A stretch of 5,639 nt of DNA, from NCBI GenBank assembly GCA_002841605.1, contig PHAF01000120.1:1-5639 (forward strand), in the 5' to 3' direction. Both the position numbers and the translations under genes were made by a program. This document shows, one piece after another, positions 1 through 5,639 of this stretch; positions within the stretch are counted from its first letter, which is position 1, and each line of letters starts with the position of its first letter. The stretch is from Firmicutes bacterium HGW-Firmicutes-10 (GTDB lineage: Bacteria; Bacillota_I; Bacilli_A; Erysipelotrichales; Erysipelotrichaceae). The notes beneath the pieces were generated by a model that was given only the letters and a program-made list of their open reading frames with translations, ran no database searches and had not been told where the DNA came from.

Positions 1-43
1 ATGTTTCGCCGCAACCTTTGCATACGATTGAAATATTTGCCAT
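1..43 (-). CDS. Start of a small zinc-ribbon-like protein (partial)
   Basis: Only the first 14 codons lie in the window, reading MANISIVCKGCGET. The start is well supported: a strong Shine-Dalgarno AAGGAGG sits 8 nt upstream of the ATG, and an in-frame TGA lies about ten codons upstream, so the reading frame cannot extend further back. The CKGCG pair is the first half of a four-cysteine zinc knuckle. A hydrophobic strand followed by CxxCG within the first 12 residues resembles small zinc-ribbon proteins of the 'probable zinc-ribbon domain' type, but the second cysteine pair lies beyond the edge, so the family is a guess. A promoter and a structured leader of about 100 nt precede it. It is transcribed away from the operon starting at 241. 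Confidence 0.72.
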   Translation of the reverse strand, partial: MANISIVCKGCGET

Positions 44-51
44 TGTATTGT

Positions 52-58
52 CCTCCTT
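52..58 (-). promoter_or_regulatory. Strong ribosome binding site of the leftward gene
   Basis: The leftward strand reads AAGGAGG, a near-perfect Shine-Dalgarno sequence, 8 nt before the ATG at 43. It decides the start of the zinc-ribbon-like gene. It is unusual because AAGGA within it forms one arm of a perfect inverted repeat (54-62 with 92-100), so it may be hidden in the folded mRNA. Confidence 0.85.
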
Positions 59-100
59 AACAAGTGATGTTCATTCAGGCCGAAACTCCAGTGTTAAGGA
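54..100 (-). promoter_or_regulatory. Candidate SD-sequestering stem in the 5' leader
   Basis: On the leftward strand, TCCTTAACA (100 to 92) and TGTTAAGGA (62 to 54) are perfect reverse complements, giving a 9-bp stem with a possible U-G pair added at its base and a loop of 29 nt. The downstream arm contains AAGGA of the Shine-Dalgarno sequence. The whole element lies inside the predicted transcript of the leftward gene. When formed, the stem would block ribosome loading; a trigger that opens it (ligand, temperature, protein or leader translation) would switch expression on. I could not match the leader to a riboswitch class that I know. The pairing is seen directly; the regulatory role is inferred. 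Confidence 0.5.
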
Positions 101-117
101 ATGTTTTCGTTTGAATT

Positions 118-140
118 GTCCATGCCGAACCGGCAAGGTC
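118..140 (-). other. GC-rich leader hairpin of the leftward transcript
   Basis: Leftward strand: GACCTTGCCG, loop GTT, CGGCATGGAC. Eight of ten positions pair, including an uninterrupted 5-bp stem TGCCG/CGGCA next to the loop. It begins a few bases after the expected transcription start and no U-run follows it, so it is not an intrinsic terminator. It may stabilise the 5' end or be the first domain of a leader regulatory element. It also covers the ATG of the mini-ORF at 123-94. Confidence 0.4.
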
Positions 141-151
141 CGTGCGTAGTT

Positions 152-180
152 ATTATCACAGAAAAACCTTCACTATTCAA
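152..180 (-). promoter_or_regulatory. Promoter of the leftward zinc-ribbon-like gene
   Basis: Read leftward: -35 TTGAAT (180-175; 4 of 6 consensus), a 17-nt spacer, then the extended -10 TGT-GATAAT (160-152; the hexamer matches TATAAT at 5 of 6). The transcription start should fall near 145, giving an untranslated leader of about 100 nt before the ATG at 43. That is long for an ordinary gene and fits the structured elements found there. The -35 nearly abuts the rightward promoter region, so the two are back to back. Confidence 0.6.
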
Positions 181-181
181 T

Positions 182-210
182 CTTTATTTTCACATTCGAT
201 GTGATATGAT
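182..210 (+). promoter_or_regulatory. Promoter of the membrane protein/adenylating enzyme operon
   Basis: The extended -10 TGA-TATGAT lies at 202-210; its hexamer matches TATAAT at 5 of 6. The region 17-18 nt upstream (about 181-187) has no good -35, so the promoter depends on the extended -10 or on an activator. Transcription would start near 217, leaving a leader of about 24 nt. An alternative pair, TTCACA (189-194) with TATTAA (213-218), would leave almost no room before the ribosome binding site and is less likely. Confidence 0.5.
190..204. promoter_or_regulatory. Perfect 6-3-6 dyad, candidate operator
   Basis: TCACAT-TCG-ATGTGA is a perfect inverted repeat with a 3-nt centre. It ends directly against the -10 hexamer of the rightward promoter (205-210) and includes that promoter's extended TG. 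It lies 10 bp from the -35 of the leftward promoter. A protein bound here would be expected to block the rightward promoter and could also affect the leftward one. The half-sites are the CRP half-sites in the reverse order (TCACA...TGTGA), so this is not a CRP site. The regulator is unknown and no regulator gene is visible in the window. Confidence 0.45.
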
Positions 211-240
211 GATATTAATCAAAAATAAAGGAAAAATCAC

Positions 241-1467
241 ATGAAAAAGAACTTTACCGGCTTGGATGTATTGCGTGGAATCGGAATATTCGCACTTCTT
301 GTCATGCACACTGCTTTCTATCATTTTGAAGGTTTGTTTGAACTTGATTTAAGTAACCCCCCGGCCATTGTTACCTTTATCGGGCTGATCCTTATGTTTG
401 CAGGAGTTTTTGCGATGATCAGCGGATTGGTACACACTCACCAACATTTTCGTAAAATCAGTGAGCAGAAGGTGCCCTTTGATCAGGCAGTAAAATATAA
501 TATGATCAGCGGTGCATTGATTCTGATCGTCGCTTATCTCTATTTTATCATTACCGGTCCTGGTTTAGCCGATATGAGCGCTAAGTTTATGAGTAACAGT
601 ATTCTTGTCGAACTGTTTACATCCGGAAAACTGATCGGGACTACGGTTGAACGTGTGCTCTATGTTGACAGTCTGGTGATGATCGGGATGAACATATTGC
701 TGATGGGCGTATTCTTCCGGTTACATCATCGTTTCTTTAAAAAAATCACTCCGAGTTTCTATTTGATATCAGCCCTGCTGTTCTTTGCCTTCTCCCTTAT
801 CCGCATCCCGCTTTACACCATTTATCTGGATGCTTTAGACAGTGGCAACTGGCTGATCACTCTTTTGCTTAACTGGCTGGTCAACAAAAACAATCCTGTA
901 TTCCCATACTTGTCATTCGCTTTGTTTGGTGCCTGGATTTCAGCATTGATATTGACCGTTGACTTCAAAAAAGTCGTCAGACAGGTCTTGCCTTTAGGCA
1001 TTCTTCTGTTTGTCGGTGGTGTCGTATTGTATATCACCCTTCCCGATACGATGTTGCAACGCTCGATCGACCCTGTCTGGTTTGCATTGATGATGGCTCA
1101 AAACGGCTTATTCATGTTATTTGTTTTAGCCGTACTGAAATTTTATGACTTTGGCAAACCTCGGTTCCCCGGTTTTATTTCCCGGTTCTTTATCCGATTC
1201 GGTGTGGCTGGTCTGACTATATTCTTTATCGAAAGTGTCGTCAGTGCCGCCATTGCCTCCACAATGCGTATTTTTATTCCCTCACTTGCCTTCGACATTC
1301 CAGGTTCACTAACCTTTGGACTGATTTTAGCTCTTCTTTGGGGAGTTGCACTGATCGTATGGGAAAAATCCGGATATAAGTTTGGGATCGAATATTTCTA
1401 TACCCGGGTACTGAAGAAGGTTGGTGACAGTGCTAAAGCAGATAAACTGACGGAGAATCAGCGATGA
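241..1467 (+). CDS. Multi-pass membrane protein, acyltransferase-like (LDxLRG family)
   Basis: A 408-residue integral membrane protein with about ten predicted helices (roughly residues 9-29, 41-64, 87-106, 139-160, 172-194, 218-238, 249-267, 279-300, 320-343, 355-374). The N-terminal GLDVLRGIGI, followed by MHTAFYH (22-28), is the signature shared by acyltransferase-3, DUF418 (YeiB-like) and DUF1624/heparan-glucosaminide acetyltransferase-like proteins, which move acyl groups across or onto surface molecules. The segment PVFPYLSFALFGAWI (219-233) resembles the conserved P-x-L-x-x-x-x-x-G block of DUF1624, and the tail with WEKSGYKFGIEYF (373-385) resembles the end of DUF418. Several histidines (H23, H28, H65, H67, H69) are candidate catalytic or binding residues. 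AAAGGA lies 8 nt before the ATG. It overlaps the next gene by ATGA, so the two are translationally coupled. Membrane location is certain; acyl transfer is inferred; the substrate is unknown. Confidence 0.7.
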   Translation: MKKNFTGLDVLRGIGIFALLVMHTAFYHFEGLFELDLSNPPAIVTFIGLILMFAGVFAMISGLVHTHQHFRKISEQKVPFDQAVKYNMISGALILIVAYLYFIITGPGLADMSAKFMSNSILVELFTSGKLIGTTVERVLYVDSLVMIGMNILLMGVFFRLHHRFFKKITPSFYLISALLFFAFSLIRIPLYTIYLDALDSGNWLITLLLNWLVNKNNPVFPYLSFALFGAWISALILTVDFKKVVRQVLPLGILLFVGGVVLYITLPDTMLQRSIDPVWFALMMAQNGLFMLFVLAVLKFYDFGKPRFPGFISRFFIRFGVAGLTIFFIESVVSAAIASTMRIFIPSLAFDIPGSLTFGLILALLWGVALIVWEKSGYKFGIEYFYTRVLKKVGDSAKADKLTENQR

Positions 1468-2801
1468 GTTCACTCAGTGATTTTCTGAAACTTGTGATTC
1501 ACCGGCGTTTTGCAAGTAAATCAGCCATTGAATCGTATCAGTTAAACGAACTTAAGCGTTTGGTCGATCACTCTATACAGCACTCCTTGTTCTATAAGCA
1601 AACTCTGGGTGATATTGAAATCAATCAGCTCAGTGACTTAAAGAAACTTCCTATCATCAATAAAACCATTATGATGGACAATTTTGATCAGTTAAACACG
1701 GCATCATTGACGAAGGATGAAGTTTTGGCTGTAGCAGTCGAAAAAGAGCTCAATAAGGACTACTTGGGCTACTACAAAGACGAATTCGTCATCGGCTTAT
1801 CAAGTGGTACCAGCGGCAATAAAGGTCTCTACATCACACCTAAGGCGCTTACAAAACGACTCCCCTTTGTTTTTCTGGCAAGAAGCGGAATACCGCTGCG
1901 CTATCTGCCTTTTAAGATCCTGTTTATGTTGCGGGTTTTTTCCCAAGGTTTCAATGACATCAACTCTCCGTTTATCTCTCTAACCTACCTTTCGACCATG
2001 ACTGAGGTCGATGAAATCATTAAGCAAATCAATCAGCGCAAAATCAATATCCTGATGGCTCCGCCCAGTTTATGCCGGTTGCTGATACCTGTTGCTCATC
2101 TGATCCACAAACCGTTGAAGATGATCGTAACGTACGCAGAGGTTTTGGAGAAAGAAGAGAAAAACCGCTTAGGCGATGTATTCGGATGTCGCGTCATCGA
2201 GATATATCAAGGCAGTGAAGGACAGTTTGCATCCTCTTGTTCCATGGGGAATTTGCATATCAATGAAGATTTAATCATCATTGAACTTTTGGATGAACAT
2301 TACAATGAAATCTCGACCCCGCATATCGCGGCATCACACATGATCGTGACCAACCTTGTCAATGTTGCTCAACCTTTGATCCGCTATGAAATGAATGATT
2401 TGATCGTTCTGGACAAACCCTGTTCTTGTGGAAGCAATTTCCGCACGATTGAAAAAATCTTGGGGCGAAATGATGACATCCTTTATTTCAAGAAAAAAGA
2501 TGGCTTAATTCAGCACATCTTTCCCGATCTTTTCAGCCGTTGGATCATCACTTCATCAGAAAACATCCGCGAATACAAAGTGATCCAACACTTGGACCAC
2601 TCATTAACTGTATTATTAGATCCCATCACTACACGTGAGAAAGACGATTTGATCCGACAGGTCGAAAGCAAGTTAAGGTTTGAACTGTCAGCTTTTGATA
2701 TCGAATGTCGGATGGATATACGCTGTGAAACGATTGCTTTACCGCTTAACCGCTCTAAGTTCAAGCGGTTTGAAGTAGACAAAGATATTGTCAAGGTTTA
2801 A
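1464..2801 (+). CDS. PaaK/CapK-like adenylate-forming enzyme (F390 synthetase-related)
   Basis: A 445-residue soluble enzyme of the ANL superfamily, which activates a carboxylic acid with ATP as an acyl-adenylate and usually passes it to CoA or a carrier thiol. Visible motifs in order: ATP-phosphate loop SSGTSGNKG (113-121); YQGSEG (248-253), the equivalent of the aromatic/Glu motif; PLIRYEMND (304-312), with the ribose-binding Asp; CSCG (320-323) followed by GRNDD (334-338), typical of PaaK-type enzymes; and a C-terminal PLNRSKFKR with candidate catalytic Lys432. Length and motif spacing match the phenylacetate-CoA ligase/CapK branch, and the GLSSGTSGN form is typical of proteins annotated 'F390 synthetase-related'. 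A phenylacetate role is unlikely because no such pathway genes are nearby. Its ATG overlaps the stop of the membrane protein (ATGA) and is preceded by GGAG 8 nt upstream. No acyl carrier protein is visible. Substrate unknown. Confidence 0.8.
   Translation: MSSLSDFLKLVIHRRFASKSAIESYQLNELKRLVDHSIQHSLFYKQTLGDIEINQLSDLKKLPIINKTIMMDNFDQLNTASLTKDEVLAVAVEKELNKDYLGYYKDEFVIGLSSGTSGNKGLYITPKALTKRLPFVFLARSGIPLRYLPFKILFMLRVFSQGFNDINSPFISLTYLSTMTEVDEIIKQINQRKINILMAPPSLCRLLIPVAHLIHKPLKMIVTYAEVLEKEEKNRLGDVFGCRVIEIYQGSEGQFASSCSMGNLHINEDLIIIELLDEHYNEISTPHIAASHMIVTNLVNVAQPLIRYEMNDLIVLDKPCSCGSNFRTIEKILGRNDDILYFKKKDGLIQHIFPDLFSRWIITSSENIREYKVIQHLDHSLTVLLDPITTREKDDLIRQVESKLRFELSAFDIECRMDIRCETIALPLNRSKFKRFEVDKDIVKV
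2741..2770. other. Short inverted repeats near the convergent gene ends
   Basis: ACCGCTT (2741-2747) and AACCGCT (2748-2754) can each pair over 7 bp with the AAGCGGTT block (2763-2770), giving two mutually exclusive small stems inside the last codons of the adenylate-forming enzyme gene. No T-run follows on either strand, so this is not a canonical terminator. It is the only hairpin candidate I noticed near the junction of the two convergent operons. It could be an accident of the codons for LPLNRSKFKRF. Confidence 0.25.
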
Positions 2802-4927
2802 CCGCGCAGCCAATCGATCAACCGCGCAAACCAGTTCTTCTTGACTGTAACGACCGGAGTTTTCGGCGTATCGATCATAATGCGGTTTCGTGCTTCCTCA
2901 ATAAAATACTCCTGGCTGCTCAATCTTTGCTGATCATTTTTGATCCGTTGATGGCGGCCATTTTTCATTAGTCGGTGCCCTTTGACATTATCGGTCATCA
3001 TGATGTTCAATATACGAAGGATTTTCAGTTTGATACCTTTATCCATCACCAAAACAGCTACCTCGACTCGGCGAGAAAGACTGCGGGTCATAAGGTCCCC
3101 GGAAGATATCCAAATCTTGGCATCTTCTCCTTCACCAAAAGCATAGATGCGGGCATGTTCAAGAAAACGGCCGACGACATTGGTTACCTGGATATTCTCG
3201 CTCTTGCCTTTTACATTGGGTAAAAGACAGCAAATCCCCCGGATGATCAAATCGATTTTGACTCCGGCTTGGGACGCTTGCGAAAGTTTATCGATGATAT
3301 CACGTTCAGATAGTGAATTCGCCTTAAAAATGATCCGTCCGGGTTGTCCGTTTTTAACTTTCTCAATCTCTGCATCGATCATATCCATCAGCTGACCCTT
3401 ATACGCATAGGGAGCTACCCATAAAAGATTATAGGTTCCCTGAAGATTAGATATGGCCATATTCTTAAAGAAAGTGATTGCATCTTGGGCGATCATCGGA
3501 TTTGCGGTAAACAAAGATAAATCTGAATACAGTTTCGCTGTTTTTTCGTTATAATTTCCCGTACCGATTTGCGTGATGTAGGAAATCCGATCCGCTTTTT
3601 TCAATGTGATCAGACAAATCTTGCCATGAACTTTGACTTCCTCAAACCCGTAAATCAAATTGCATCCGGCTTTTTCAAGCATCTCAGCCCATTCTATATT
3701 ATTCTTTTCATCAAAACGGGCACGTAATTCAATCAAAACAGTAACTTCCTTGCCGTTTTGTGCAGCATCGCACAAATACTGAATGACCCGCGAGTTTGCG
3801 GCCAACCGGTATAAAGATATTTTAATCGAAACGACATCTGTCGAATTGGCACTTTCTTTTAAAAACTGAATGAACAATTCAAAATCATCGTATGGATAGA
3901 ACAGCAGTAAATCCTGCTTCATGCAATAATCAAGCATCGAGATTTTCATCGATGCTGATTGAAACGGTGGATCTGTCAAATCCATCCGTTGCTTCGGAGA
4001 CAGTTTATCAAGTAAATCAAAAATATAGTCAAATGAAATCGGTGAATGCTGGACAAAAATCTGCGTATCGTTCAATTTTATGCGATCCTTGAAAATACGT
4101 CTGATTTTCTCATCCAGATCCCCTTCAACTTCCATGCGGACCGGTGCCAAACGCGAGCGCTTTTTCAGAATCAACTTCATATGAACGCGAAAATCCAAAT
4201 CGAAATCAAAACCTTCATCTTCCGGATGGATATCGGCATTGCGGGTGATCGATACGATACACGAATTGCTGACTTGATATTTATCAAAAACCAGCGGGAA
4301 GAAGTGCTGGATCACTTTTTCTGTTAACACGAAACTGATAGAATCCCTTGGCAAAAGAATCATCTTGTCCAAGGTGTCACTGACTGGGATCATCCCCAGA
4401 GTCATGATATTGTCCTTGTTTTTAACCATCGCAACAACGACTTTTTGCTTATTGAGCAAGTGTGGAAACGGATGGTGGCGGTCAATGACCAACGGAGACA
4501 GCAAAGGCAAAATTTTTCTCTTAAAAACATTTTCCAGATGCTTTAGTTCCGCACTGCTACACTCACTGATTTCGCAATGATGGATATCGTTGGCATTCAG
4601 CTGCATTCGCAATTGCGAAAAAACTTTATCTTTTTTCTCAATCAGTGGAATCGTCGCTTTATAAATCGCATCCAGCTGTTCTTTGATGCTCATCCCCGAC
4701 TTATTGTCGATGGGTGGTTGTTTTAAGCGGGCAATATCGCTCAGACTGCCGACACGGATCATGTAAAACTCATCCAGATTGCTTTGAAAGATGGCCAGAA
4801 ACTTCAAACGCTCCATCAAGGGAACCGTCAGATCTTCAGCCTCTTTTAAAACCCGGCGATTAAACATCAGCCAGGATAATTCGCGGTTTTGCGTAAATGA
4901 TGTATCAAATATATCCATTTTTGTCAT
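2798..4927 (-). CDS. ppk: Polyphosphate kinase 1
   Basis: A 709-residue cytoplasmic or membrane-associated enzyme that reversibly transfers the gamma phosphate of ATP to growing inorganic polyphosphate. The order of domains is that of PPK1: an N-terminal domain with NRELSWL (14-20) and SNLDEFY (49-55, the Asn of the ATP site); the head domain (about 120-300) with HHPFPHLLN; then two phospholipase-D-like catalytic domains. The phosphorylated histidine is H434 in VKVHGK and the second catalytic histidine is H591 in VVGRFLEHARIYAF, matching E. coli H435 and H592. R374 (SLYRLA) and R404 (RARFDEKNN) match the Mg-binding arginines. The length is normal, with a short extra tail (see findings). The start ATG overlaps the stop of ppx by one base (TAATG) and has AGAGGA 6 nt upstream; Met4 lacks such a site. 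The 3' end overlaps the convergent gene by 4 bp. No lesion is seen. Confidence 0.97.
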   Translation of the reverse strand: MTKMDIFDTSFTQNRELSWLMFNRRVLKEAEDLTVPLMERLKFLAIFQSNLDEFYMIRVGSLSDIARLKQPPIDNKSGMSIKEQLDAIYKATIPLIEKKDKVFSQLRMQLNANDIHHCEISECSSAELKHLENVFKRKILPLLSPLVIDRHHPFPHLLNKQKVVVAMVKNKDNIMTLGMIPVSDTLDKMILLPRDSISFVLTEKVIQHFFPLVFDKYQVSNSCIVSITRNADIHPEDEGFDFDLDFRVHMKLILKKRSRLAPVRMEVEGDLDEKIRRIFKDRIKLNDTQIFVQHSPISFDYIFDLLDKLSPKQRMDLTDPPFQSASMKISMLDYCMKQDLLLFYPYDDFELFIQFLKESANSTDVVSIKISLYRLAANSRVIQYLCDAAQNGKEVTVLIELRARFDEKNNIEWAEMLEKAGCNLIYGFEEVKVHGKICLITLKKADRISYITQIGTGNYNEKTAKLYSDLSLFTANPMIAQDAITFFKNMAISNLQGTYNLLWVAPYAYKGQLMDMIDAEIEKVKNGQPGRIIFKANSLSERDIIDKLSQASQAGVKIDLIIRGICCLLPNVKGKSENIQVTNVVGRFLEHARIYAFGEGEDAKIWISSGDLMTRSLSRRVEVAVLVMDKGIKLKILRILNIMMTDNVKGHRLMKNGRHQRIKNDQQRLSSQEYFIEEARNRIMIDTPKTPVVTVKKNWFARLIDWLRG

Positions 4928-5639
4928 TATTCATCCTCTAAAACGCGGGAAAACAAATAACCCTCACGCACACCATAATCGCTGACCGTTATGAGTTGTC
5001 CACCGGAGCGTTTGACAGCTTCACTCAAAATCATCAGTCCGGGAATGATGGTATGAATACGGTCTGATACGTTTTGTAATATGATGTCCAATGCAACGCG
5101 ATCGTTTGCACTGATGATCTTTAAAAGTTTTTTCAGTTCATTGGTCTCGATATCGTTGTCTGTATCCGCTCTTTCAAAAATCACTTGATTGAGTTTGCGT
5201 CCGGCACGCAGTGTACCACCTACCCCGCAAACTAAAAAGTAGTCTTTCTTAAAGATATGTTTAACTTTGTCCATCTCATCATTGATTGTTTTTTGAAGCA
5301 GTTTCTTCTCTTTTTTATCCGGAAGCAGCTGACTGACACATCTGCGATACAAACTCAGTGATCCGATGGGGATACTCACCGCATCAACGATTTTCTTATT
5401 CTCAAAAGTGACCAACTCCGTTGAACCACCGCCGATATCAATCAACATGCCATGATCCATCGGGATCAGCTTTGTCGCACCGATAAAATCCAGACGTGCC
5501 TCATCTTCACCGCTGATCAAATCAATCTTTACGTCAGCTTCCTTTTCGATGGTCTCAACTGCCTGCTTCGTATTTTCGATATTGCGAAGTGATGCTGTCG
5601 CAAATACCAGAAATTTATCGACCTTGAAATGATTGACAA
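4927..5639 (-). CDS. ppx: Exopolyphosphatase, Ppx/GppA family (N-terminus outside the window)
   Basis: Ppx releases orthophosphate from the ends of polyphosphate chains; GppA relatives hydrolyse pppGpp. The frame stays open to the window edge, giving 236 residues, so 5520 (a TTG Leu codon) is not the true start; roughly 70-80 N-terminal residues are probably missing. Visible family blocks (numbered within the fragment): FATASLRN (12-19); LISGEDEARLDF (40-51), with the conserved acidic residues of the active site; DIGGGSTEL (67-75), the phosphate-binding loop of the ASKHA fold; CGVGGTLRAG (137-146); and IHTIIPGLMILSEA (194-207) followed by VSDYGVREG (218-226). It ends soon after this block, so it is the short two-domain type of about 310 residues, without the HD-like extension of E. 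coli Ppx. It is followed directly by ppk. That partnership favours exopolyphosphatase over a GppA role, though activity on pppGpp cannot be excluded. Confidence 0.93.
   Translation of the reverse strand, partial: VNHFKVDKFLVFATASLRNIENTKQAVETIEKEADVKIDLISGEDEARLDFIGATKLIPMDHGMLIDIGGGSTELVTFENKKIVDAVSIPIGSLSLYRRCVSQLLPDKKEKKLLQKTINDEMDKVKHIFKKDYFLVCGVGGTLRAGRKLNQVIFERADTDNDIETNELKKLLKIISANDRVALDIILQNVSDRIHTIIPGLMILSEAVKRSGGQLITVSDYGVREGYLFSRVLEDE

Noticed and set aside
94..123. Mini-ORF MDNSNENIP as an annotated gene
   Set aside because: It has only nine residues and no clear ribosome site; it is kept as a regulatory hypothesis and not as a gene.
190..204. CRP-type operator
   Set aside because: The half-sites are in the opposite order (TCACA...TGTGA) and the spacing differs from TGTGA-N6-TCACA.
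822..1037. Open frame of 71 codons on the leftward strand
   Set aside because: It lies wholly inside the membrane protein gene, has no family resemblance, and shows a composition expected of a shadow frame.
2741..2770. Bidirectional intrinsic terminator between the convergent operons
   Set aside because: The stems are only 7 bp, alternative to one another, and followed by no T-run on either strand.
2510..2794. Open frame of 94 codons on the leftward strand just after ppk
   Set aside because: It is antisense to the end of the adenylating-enzyme gene, whose motifs continue through this region; no recognisable domain.
2800..2828. Direct repeat AACCGCGCA at 2800-2808 and 2820-2828
   Set aside because: It lies in the ppk C-terminal codons (RLIDWLRG) and is explained by repeated Leu/Arg-type codons; too short to suggest a site.
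2975..4580. Several rightward open frames of 66-93 codons antisense to ppk
   Set aside because: All overlap the conserved PPK1 frame, have no domain features, and are explained as shadow frames.
4791..4985. Rightward open frame of 64 codons across the ppx-ppk junction
   Set aside because: Basic, low-complexity translation antisense to two conserved genes; no recognisable family.
5518..5520. TTG at 5520 as the start of ppx
   Set aside because: The frame stays open to the window edge and the upstream residues contain the conserved FATASLRN block, so this TTG is an internal Leu codon.

Overview
The window looks like chromosomal DNA of a low-to-moderate GC Gram-positive bacterium (Bacillota). 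The signs are strong AGGAGG-type ribosome binding sites, extended -10 promoters, TGA used as a stop with TGG for Trp, and short Bacillota-like forms of familiar enzymes. A member of the Erysipelotrichia or a related lineage is possible, but that is only an impression.

Layout. Positions 1-240 are a divergent control region. It holds the first 14 codons of a leftward gene (start at 43) encoding a small CxxC zinc-ribbon-like protein, its roughly 100-nt structured leader, and two back-to-back promoters with a perfect 6-3-6 dyad on the rightward one. Positions 241-2801 form a rightward two-gene operon joined by an ATGA overlap: a ten-helix membrane protein of the acyltransferase-like 'LDxLRG' type, followed by a PaaK/CapK-like adenylate-forming enzyme (the 'F390 synthetase-related' type). 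Positions 2798-5639 are read leftward: exopolyphosphatase (ppx, its N-terminus beyond the window edge) followed by polyphosphate kinase 1 (ppk), joined by a TAATG overlap. The two operons meet tail to tail with their stop codons sharing the palindrome TTAA.

How the genes work together. Ppk makes inorganic polyphosphate reversibly from ATP and Ppx removes the terminal phosphates, so one transcript carries both sides of polyphosphate turnover. The rightward operon plausibly joins activation of a carboxylic acid (adenylate-forming enzyme) to acyl transfer at the membrane (multi-pass protein). The substrate, acceptor and any carrier protein are unknown.

The most interesting signals are: the leader of the leftward gene at the left edge, where a perfect 9-bp inverted repeat would bury the Shine-Dalgarno sequence and a nine-residue mini-ORF ends inside the opposing arm; the operator-like dyad at the operon promoter; and the uncharacterised adenylation/acyltransferase pair. 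I see no mobile elements, CRISPR arrays, tRNA or rRNA genes.
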